64,000 nucleotides of DNA from Croceibacterium_B sp963811255 (GTDB taxonomy: Bacteria; Pseudomonadota; Alphaproteobacteria; Sphingomonadales; Sphingomonadaceae), in the NCBI GenBank assembly GCA_963811255.1, contig CAWEQI010000003.1, positions 62,001 to 126,000 on the forward strand, read 5' to 3'. Position 1 is the stretch's first letter. Each line of letters begins with the position of its first letter. The notes under the pieces were generated by a model that was not told where the DNA came from, searched no databases, and saw nothing but the letters and a program-made list of their open reading frames with translations. Position numbers and translations under genes: made by a program. Shown here one piece after another: positions 58,259-64,000 of the stretch.

Positions 58259-60213
58259 AAGCCCTTTCGCTCGATCGTCCAGCCGGGGACGGTGCAGATC
58301 CGGCAATTGTCGCCGAGGAACGTGCGCGCCGCGCTCTTGTCGCCGCGCAGCTGCCACTCGAGCCAGTCGACCGCGATTGCCGCCGCGGCGCCGCCGTGCG
58401 GGTCGTGGTATGTGCCGCCATGGCCGGTCGGCAAGGCGACCAGCGCCGCCGGCACGGTGTCGATGCGCTTGTAGTCGTCGGTGCCGTTGGCCCAGGCGAT
58501 GTCGGTCGGGCCGCCCATCAGGTAAAGCACCGGAACGTGCAGGTTGCGCAGCGCCGACTTGGGCAAGTCCATTCCCGCTATTTTGGTGGCATCGTCGGGA
58601 AACAGGCCACTGTTCTGCACGATCAGCGTCTTCACCCGCTTGTCCGAGGTTGCCAGCTCGATCGCCTGGACCCCGCCGCAGCTGAAGCCAGAGGCTGCGA
58701 CCTCGACCGGGTCGATCAGCCCGCGATACTTGCTGCCGGCGCGGGTGTTCTGGGCGAGTGCCCAGTTGAGGCCGTCGCGCAAGTCCTGCGTCGAGGTCGG
58801 CACCGTGAACGGCGCCCCCGGCTTGGCCGGTCCACGCGCCTTCTGCACGGCTTCGAGCTGCTCGCCGATGAAGCCCGGCACCACCACCAGATAGCCGTGC
58901 GAGGCGATCTCCAGCAGGTGGTTGCGCACGCTGGCGGCGTCGTCGGTGCAGGCGCCGTTGCCCCAGATGTAAACGCCGAGCCGCCGGCCCTTCATCGCGG
59001 CAAGATTCTGCGGCCGATAGATCACGTGCCGGGGAAGCGTCGGATCGACTTCCATGATCGCCGGGTAGGGCCCCGTGCCATGGTCCCCCGCCACCGGCGG
59101 CGAAGTGGGCGGAGCCGGCGGTTCGAACTTCAGGTACTTGCCGAAGAACGGCAGCACGTGGTCCTGGAAACGGAAGGCCACCCGGCTGGTGTGGGTGCCG
59201 TGATAGACCTCGAAGCTGTTGGCGATCCCGTACGACAGCAGCATCTCGTGGAGCTTCTGCGTGTCGGCCTGAAGGCTATCCTGATCGCCAACATCCATCG
59301 CGATGGCGGCATACCGCCTGAGGGCGGGGACGTACTGGTCGAGCAGCGCGAACGGCGAGTTGGCGGTCCAGCGCTTGAGCACTTCCTCGTCCGGGCTGCC
59401 GTCGGGCTTGTACGGCAAGTCGAGGTACAGCGGCGGCTTGTGCGGATCGGGCGACCAGGCAGACGACATCGCCAGCAGGCCGCGCGCGCCGAACGGCAGC
59501 TTGGTGGCTTCGTCGAGCGATTTGACCGAGTTCACCGCCGCCAATGTTGCCGCGTCCGGCACGGTAATCGGCCGGCCCTTCAGACCGCCCGGGCTCATGA
59601 TGTAAAGCGCGCCGAACACGTCGGCGTGCTTCATGCCGATGCGCGTCGCGCCGTATCCGCCCATCGAATGGCCGACGAGCCCGCGGCTCTGGCGGTCCGG
59701 GATCGTGCGGTAATGGCTGTCGATATAGGCGACGAGATCGCGGGCGATGAAATGCTCGAAATCGCCGGTGGTGACCGAGGTGGAATAAACCGAGCCGTTG
59801 TGGACCGTCTTGCTGTCGGGCAGCACCACGATCATCTCCGGCACGCCTTGGGCAAAGGCGCCCTCGATCACCTGCGGCACATGGATTTCCTTGGTCCACT
59901 GCTCGGCTCCGATCGAGTAGCCGTGCAACGCGTAAAGCACCGGATAGCGCCGCGCCGGATCGGACCGGTAGCTCGGTGGCAGCACGACGATCACGTCGCG
60001 ATCGGGCGAGTTGCCTTCGAGGTTGCCCTCGATCGCCGGCGAGTGGACCTTGATCCGCTCGATAACCACGTTGGGAGCGCCGGCGACCGGAGGCGGAACT
60101 TCCGTTTCAACCTGGGCCGCAGCCGGCATTGCCAGCAGGGCGGCGATAACGAAGGCGACTACTCGCCAGGCAAAGCCGGCGCTGCGCGGCGCCCATGCGC
60201 GATTCGAATGCAT
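58255..60213 (-). CDS. Exported protein with two alpha/beta-hydrolase (esterase) domains
   Basis: 652 aa. Signal peptide (VVAFVIAALLAMPAAAQ). First domain (about 40-360) is CE1/esterase-D-like: VIVVLPPSYRSDPARRYPVLYALHGYS, RGLVGHSMGGYGATRIGM (Ser) and EVYHGTHTSRVAFRF (His). After a Pro-rich linker (EPPAPPTSPPVAG) comes a second domain (about 390-650): LGVYIWGNGACTDDAASVRNHLLEIASHGYLVVVPGF, VEVAASGFSCGGVQAIELA (Ser) and ALPTGHGGTYHDPHGG (His). Two catalytic centres in one chain suggest two ester types removed from one polymer. The upstream site TTTGTATGAGTA is shared with the 53.8-kb promoter. Confidence 0.82.
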   Translation of the reverse strand: MHSNRAWAPRSAGFAWRVVAFVIAALLAMPAAAQVETEVPPPVAGAPNVVIERIKVHSPAIEGNLEGNSPDRDVIVVLPPSYRSDPARRYPVLYALHGYSIGAEQWTKEIHVPQVIEGAFAQGVPEMIVVLPDSKTVHNGSVYSTSVTTGDFEHFIARDLVAYIDSHYRTIPDRQSRGLVGHSMGGYGATRIGMKHADVFGALYIMSPGGLKGRPITVPDAATLAAVNSVKSLDEATKLPFGARGLLAMSSAWSPDPHKPPLYLDLPYKPDGSPDEEVLKRWTANSPFALLDQYVPALRRYAAIAMDVGDQDSLQADTQKLHEMLLSYGIANSFEVYHGTHTSRVAFRFQDHVLPFFGKYLKFEPPAPPTSPPVAGDHGTGPYPAIMEVDPTLPRHVIYRPQNLAAMKGRRLGVYIWGNGACTDDAASVRNHLLEIASHGYLVVVPGFIGEQLEAVQKARGPAKPGAPFTVPTSTQDLRDGLNWALAQNTRAGSKYRGLIDPVEVAASGFSCGGVQAIELATSDKRVKTLIVQNSGLFPDDATKIAGMDLPKSALRNLHVPVLYLMGGPTDIAWANGTDDYKRIDTVPAALVALPTGHGGTYHDPHGGAAAAIAVDWLEWQLRGDKSAARTFLGDNCRICTVPGWTIERKGF

Positions 60214-60238
60214 GATCCAACTCCCCAGAATGGCTCAT

Positions 60239-60250
60239 TTTGTATGAGTA
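60239..60250. promoter_or_regulatory. Shared operator-like motif before the double esterase
   Basis: TTTGTATGAGTA, identical to the motif at 53849-53860 in the opposite orientation, 26 bases upstream of the esterase start codon at 60213. It lies in the 81-base gap between GH9 and this gene. Confidence 0.6.
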
Positions 60251-60294
60251 ATCATTGAGGAGTCAACATTGCCCGCGACGCACGCGGCGACGAG

Positions 60295-62781
60295 TTAGCG
60301 CTCCTTCGTCGCAGCGATCGCCGCGTTGGCGGCGAGGATGTAGGCCGAGGTGGTGCCAACCGTATATTCGTTCTCGAACCACAGGAACGGCCATTCGGTC
60401 TTGAGCTCGGGGAAATCGGGCTTCACGATCAGCACGCCGGGCACGAGTCCGCCCGCGACGAAGCTGTAATCGGCGCGGTTGTGGCCATAGCCGATCAGCT
60501 TCGACTGCGTGCCGACGCCCGAGACCAGCGACAGGTTGTTGGCCGGGTGACGACCGAGCAGGTAATCGATGGCGTCGAGCGTGTACCCGGTTCCGACGAC
60601 TTCGGGGAAGGCCTGGTGCAGCAGGTACATGGTGGAGCCGAAGACGGCGACTTCGTGCGAACCGGCCCATGAGCCCTCGGCAATCGGCACGCCGAACGGA
60701 TTCTGCCCACGCAGGCCGTCGGCGCGAGCCTTCATCGCGCGTACGGCCGGGAGGAGTTGCGCCTTGTAGTCCGCTCCCATGTACGGGATCGCGCGGACGG
60801 CCGCCGGGGCGATCCGGTCGAAGTGCTGGGTGATCGACGGCAGCAGCTGCTCCAGCCGGGCGCGATAGACCGGGTCTCCCTGGGTGGCGATCAGCAGCTC
60901 GATGGTCGCCGACGCATCGGACAGCCTGAGATTGCCCCCGCCGCCGCGCCCGTCGCTGGGATCGGCGCCGCTGTCGATCCGCGTTCGCTGCGCCTGCCAC
61001 AGCGCCTTGGCGGCAGAGAGCGCCTTGCCGGCGAGCTTGGGATCCGATTCCGCAAGCGCCCGGCTCGCGGCGGCCAGCGCTCCTGCCACCGAAAGATCGT
61101 TGGCGGGCAGGTCGGTGGTGAAGGCCCAGCGGTCGTCGGGCTTGCCCGAACGGTCTCCCTTGCTCTCGATGTCGCGGAGACCCGGATCGTAGATCTTGCC
61201 GTCGGTCTGGGAGGCGGCATCGCCGAGGTGGGTATATTGCTTGAGCGTCGGCGAGATGATGCCGACGATCGCATGACCGAAGACGTCGTATTGCGCCAGG
61301 AGCTGCAACGTGCCGTGGCGGATTTGCTGGAGCGCATCCGGCTGTCCGTCAGGCTGGCGAATCTGCACGTGGCGCGCGGCTTCGTCGATGCTGGTCTCGT
61401 CCCAATCGAGGCCGAAGATTTCGCGTCCCGAGACGAGGTCGCGCACGACCTCGGCATTGCTCGGCGTCTGGATGTCGAAATCGCCGGCGTCCTGCCAGCC
61501 GCCTACGTCGAGCCCCGGAATGTGCTCGCCGGGCTTGAACGGCGAATCGAGTTCGGCCCCCATCCTGTAGCCGTCGAAATGGACGTGATTCGGCGGTGCT
61601 TGGCGGGCGTCGTCCATGTGCGAAGTGCCCTGCCAGATGCGGTATTGTTCGCGCACCCGCATGTGGTCCATCTGCTCGGCGAGATAGGTGTCAAGTGAAC
61701 TCTGCCAGATGTGATCGTAAGCGTCGGGCGAAATGCGGAACGGCGCGGTGGTGTATCCGGCATAGGAGATCGCGTACAAGCCCGGAGTGCGTACGCTCGA
61801 GAAATCGAACGTCGCATAGCGATATCGCAACCACTTGCCCCACGGCTTGACGCTTGCGGTCAGGATCGGCCGGGCCGTGCCCGCGGCGGTCAATTTCATC
61901 AATTTCGCCTGAGCGGGTGCCTTGAAATTGGGATCGAGCTCGATCACCGCGACCTTGCTCCGCGCGGGCGTATAGCCGGCCTGGTCGTAGGACACGACCG
62001 GCCGGCGCACCCAGTCGGCGATCACGTTCGGCTTGACATGCCACACCACGGCGTCGGTCTGCGCGCCGGCGGGGATCAGCGAGCGGACGACGAACCAGCC
62101 GTTCTGTGCCCGGTTGCGCGCGTCATACAACGCCAGCGGGGCTTTGTCGGAGGTGACGGTCACCCGCGTCAGAGGGGTTTCCGGCGAGAGCGTTATCGAA
62201 TGGCCGCCCGAAGCCAATGGTTGCGGATCGCCGGAACCGTCCTTGGCCATCGGACCGTTGGCATCGCGTGGGAACAGGCCTGGCGCCCCGTCGAGATAGA
62301 AGGTCTTGCCGAAATAGGCGGTCGGCAGGAAGTCGAGATTGAACCCGGCCTTGCCGGCAAGACTCGCAGGAAGTGGCTTGTCGAGATCGACCGCGATGCG
62401 GAAGCCGGCGCCTTCGGGAGTGACCCTGATCCGATAATTCAGCCCCTGATCCTTATAGGCCGCCCGCACCACTATCCGATCGGGATGGCTGGCGACCGAT
62501 CTGCCGATGAAGCCGGGAACCGTATCCCACTGCTCGGGCGTGGGGTTCAATCGCAGATCGCCGTCCGCGGCAATCCGCTCACCATGCAGGATTATCTGGA
62601 TGCCGCCGTTCTTTTCATCGAAGAAGATCGGGCTCCACCGGTTCTGGTCGACGACCACGCTGACGCCGCGCCCTTCGAGAGTCTGCTCGGGCGAAATCGT
62701 CAGGGCCTGCCCAGGCGCCGCGTGCGCCCCGCTGAGCGGGCACGCCATCATCGCCAACACGATCGGTATCCGCCAGCGCAT
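60295..62781 (-). CDS. Exported GH9 glycoside hydrolase
   Basis: 828 aa. Signal peptide (IPIVLAMMACPLSGAHA). An N-terminal beta domain, then a CelD-type Ig-like domain (VSYDQAGYTPARSKVAVIEL ... GLYAISYAGYTTAPFRIS). The (alpha/alpha)6 catalytic domain has GLDVGGWQDAGDFDIQTPS (catalytic Asp pair), and the last helix region FLWFENEYTVGTTSAYILAANA carries the general acid Glu. Likely an endo- or exo-beta-glucanase acting on cellulose- or xyloglucan-type backbones. The start at 62781 (MRWRIPIV) has AGGACAGG upstream; the ATG at 62814 would overlap the operator. Confidence 0.85.
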   Translation of the reverse strand: MRWRIPIVLAMMACPLSGAHAAPGQALTISPEQTLEGRGVSVVVDQNRWSPIFFDEKNGGIQIILHGERIAADGDLRLNPTPEQWDTVPGFIGRSVASHPDRIVVRAAYKDQGLNYRIRVTPEGAGFRIAVDLDKPLPASLAGKAGFNLDFLPTAYFGKTFYLDGAPGLFPRDANGPMAKDGSGDPQPLASGGHSITLSPETPLTRVTVTSDKAPLALYDARNRAQNGWFVVRSLIPAGAQTDAVVWHVKPNVIADWVRRPVVSYDQAGYTPARSKVAVIELDPNFKAPAQAKLMKLTAAGTARPILTASVKPWGKWLRYRYATFDFSSVRTPGLYAISYAGYTTAPFRISPDAYDHIWQSSLDTYLAEQMDHMRVREQYRIWQGTSHMDDARQAPPNHVHFDGYRMGAELDSPFKPGEHIPGLDVGGWQDAGDFDIQTPSNAEVVRDLVSGREIFGLDWDETSIDEAARHVQIRQPDGQPDALQQIRHGTLQLLAQYDVFGHAIVGIISPTLKQYTHLGDAASQTDGKIYDPGLRDIESKGDRSGKPDDRWAFTTDLPANDLSVAGALAAASRALAESDPKLAGKALSAAKALWQAQRTRIDSGADPSDGRGGGGNLRLSDASATIELLIATQGDPVYRARLEQLLPSITQHFDRIAPAAVRAIPYMGADYKAQLLPAVRAMKARADGLRGQNPFGVPIAEGSWAGSHEVAVFGSTMYLLHQAFPEVVGTGYTLDAIDYLLGRHPANNLSLVSGVGTQSKLIGYGHNRADYSFVAGGLVPGVLIVKPDFPELKTEWPFLWFENEYTVGTTSAYILAANAAIAATKER

Positions 62782-62799
62782 CCTGTCCTCCCTTGTATT

Positions 62800-62813
62800 T
62801 GGTAGCGCTATCA
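62800..62813. promoter_or_regulatory. Candidate LacI-family operator
   Basis: TGGTAGCGCTATCA is a near-perfect palindrome around GC and matches the LacI/GalR-type TGGTAGCGCTACCA form. It lies in the 93-base gap between the divergent GH9 and esterase genes. Confidence 0.55.
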
Positions 62814-62874
62814 TTCACGATTGCGATGACACTTGCAATGGTCGGAGCCATGCTGCCCCGGTGGAGCGAACGCG

Positions 62875-63948
62875 ATGATTGAATTGACCCGGCGCGAACT
62901 GGCGCTACGTGGTTTTTGGGTGGGCGCGACGGCCCTGCTCGCCAGTGCAGCGCCCGCCCTTGCGGCACCAGTCGCTTCGGCCAAGTCCGACGATAGCCTG
63001 CTCGCCAGCGTCAATCCCGAATTGCGCAAGTATGCGCGGCCGATGCTCGCCTGGCGCAAGGGACCGCCGCTGTCGGAGACCTACAAGGCCATCCGCAAGC
63101 AGGCCGAGGCCTCGCTCCCGCAGCCGCTGCCCGGCATACCGGTTTCCATCCGCAAGATTCCGGTTTCCCCGGGCCTGCCGGCGGTGACGATCTACGTCAT
63201 CAACGCGGGTGGGAGTAATCGCCCGGCAATCCTGCACACGCATGGAGGCGGGTTCGTGCTCGGCAGCGCCCGGTCCGAGGTTCCCGCAAAGCAGCGGATG
63301 GCCAAGGAGCTCGATTGCGTCATCGTCACGGTCGAATATGCGCTCGCCCCCGAAGCGACCTACACCGTCTCGGTCGAGCAGAACTATGCCGCCTTGAAGT
63401 GGCTCCACGACAATGCGGCAAGCCTTGGGGTCGACCGCACGCGGATCGCGGTGATGGGCGAGAGCGCCGGCGGCGGCCATGCAGCGCTGCTGGCGATCGC
63501 CGCGCGGGATCGGGGAGAGGTTCCGCTTGCCTTCCAATGCCTCATCTACCCGATGCTGGACGATCGCACCGGCAGCAGCCGGATGCCGAACCCGCCGATC
63601 GGGGAACTTGCCTGGGACGCGCCGGCGAACCGCTTTGGCTGGCGCTCCTTCCTCGGCCAGACCCCCGGAACCGCGCAGGTTCCCATCGCAGCGGTGCCGG
63701 CAAGAACCCGCAGTCTCGCTGGGCTGCCTCCGGCGTTCATCGGCGTGGGATCGATCGACTTGTTCGTGGACGAAGACATAGCCTATGCTCACAGGCTCAT
63801 CGATGCGGCCGTTGCCACCGAACTGCACATCGTGCCCGGCGCTTTCCATGGCTTCGACGGCGTTGCGGCGGACACTTCGATCGCCAAACAGTTCACGCTC
63901 GCCAAGATGAACGCGCTGCGGCGGGCGTTCGAGCCGTCGACGGCCTGA
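62875..63948 (+). CDS. Exported HSL-type alpha/beta hydrolase (esterase)
   Basis: 357 aa. Tat-like signal (MIELTRRELALRGFWVGATALLASAAPALA). Hormone-sensitive-lipase family: AILHTHGGGFVLGSARS (oxyanion HGGG), VTVEYALAPEATYTVSVEQNYAALKWL, IAVMGESAGGGHAALLA (nucleophile Ser), GSIDLFVDEDIAYAHRL (Asp) and VPGAFHGFDGV (His). The catalytic triad is complete. May remove acetyl or feruloyl groups from the polymer or oligosaccharides. The start at 62875 follows GGTGGAGCGAAC. Confidence 0.87.
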   Translation: MIELTRRELALRGFWVGATALLASAAPALAAPVASAKSDDSLLASVNPELRKYARPMLAWRKGPPLSETYKAIRKQAEASLPQPLPGIPVSIRKIPVSPGLPAVTIYVINAGGSNRPAILHTHGGGFVLGSARSEVPAKQRMAKELDCVIVTVEYALAPEATYTVSVEQNYAALKWLHDNAASLGVDRTRIAVMGESAGGGHAALLAIAARDRGEVPLAFQCLIYPMLDDRTGSSRMPNPPIGELAWDAPANRFGWRSFLGQTPGTAQVPIAAVPARTRSLAGLPPAFIGVGSIDLFVDEDIAYAHRLIDAAVATELHIVPGAFHGFDGVAADTSIAKQFTLAKMNALRRAFEPSTA

Positions 63949-64000
63949 TCAGCCGATCGTTGAATAGGCTGCGTAGCGCATCGAGCTTTCGTTGACCGGT
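63949..64000 (-). CDS. 3' end of a minus-strand gene cut by the window edge
   Basis: On the minus strand the sequence ends VNESSMRYAAYSTIG and a stop (TGA) at 63949-63951, directly beside the stop of the esterase gene. Only about 16 codons are visible, so no product can be named and the frame choice is provisional. Confidence 0.35.
   Translation of the reverse strand, partial: PVNESSMRYAAYSTIG

Noticed and set aside
57667..60258. Very long plus-strand open frame of over 800 codons
   Set aside because: It is antisense to the double esterase gene, has His/Arg/Ala-rich composition without domains, and arises from GC-rich codon third positions.
1..64000. CRISPR arrays, tRNA, rRNA, transposases and prophage genes
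   Set aside because: No regularly spaced repeats with unique spacers, no tRNA T-loop pattern with acceptor stem, and no transposase or phage motif were recognised by eye; a covariance-model scan would be decisive for RNA genes.

Overview
The window is about 64 kb of GC-rich alphaproteobacterial DNA, most likely from a member of the Sphingomonadales. Supporting signs are the zwf-edd-glk-eda Entner-Doudoroff operon followed by a phosphoenolpyruvate carboxylase-like gene, a DUF1465 gene, the PTS-Ntr enzyme PtsP, candidate EcfG-type (GGAAC-N16/17-NGTT) general-stress promoters, CtrA-like TTAA motifs, and secreted sugar-degrading enzymes with Sec or Tat signals. No rRNA, tRNA, CRISPR array or intact transposase was seen.

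Layout. 1-1.1 kb: 3' part of a Baeyer-Villiger-type flavin monooxygenase, cut by the window edge. 1.1-8.5 kb: class Ia ribonucleotide reductase genes nrdA and nrdB, each with a candidate NrdR operator, separated by small genes; three of these encode tiny hydrophilic proteins behind EcfG-like promoters. A low-GC Panacea (DUF4065) gene sits one base after nrdB and is followed by 22-bp tandem repeats. 8.5-17.7 kb: small hypothetical genes, DUF1465, two YdcH-type genes, ptsP, a RodZ-like gene, cpoB, tilS and an L,D-transpeptidase. 17.7-25.5 kb: the minus-strand operon zwf-edd-glk-eda-ppc-like, joined by overlapping start and stop codons. 25.5-37.8 kb: YjbQ, AlkB, a run of secreted enzymes (carboxylesterase, DUF6152, hypothetical, SMP-30), Gly/Tyr-rich envelope proteins, rimO, DUF1761, surE-serS, a sulfotransferase and a DUF2892 protein.

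38.3-64 kb is a dense carbohydrate-use locus. Secreted hydrolases are a CE1-type esterase, GH43, GH29 alpha-L-fucosidase, GH3, GH2, GH51 arabinofuranosidase, a two-domain esterase, GH9 and an HSL-type esterase. Between them lies a catabolic core read outward from a 52-bp divergent promoter. Leftward are an IlvD/Edd sugar-acid dehydratase, a GguC/AraD1-type enzyme, a galactose/arabinose 1-dehydrogenase, galM and GH2. Rightward are a FucP-type transporter, dgoK, dgoA (frameshifted) and GH51. Together they fit oxidative, De Ley-Doudoroff or Weimberg-like use of D-galactose and L-arabinose released from a fucosylated, galactosylated, arabinosylated plant polymer such as xyloglucan or pectic side chains. 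Triose phosphate and pyruvate from this route join the Entner-Doudoroff operon products.

The most notable items are: the dgoA frameshift in a G5 run; a (CTT)10 microsatellite in the galM leader; an identical 12-bp motif at two promoters of the sugar locus; a PEP carboxylase-like protein with altered catalytic motifs; the double esterase; the Panacea island; and the EcfG-like promoters in front of unknown small genes.
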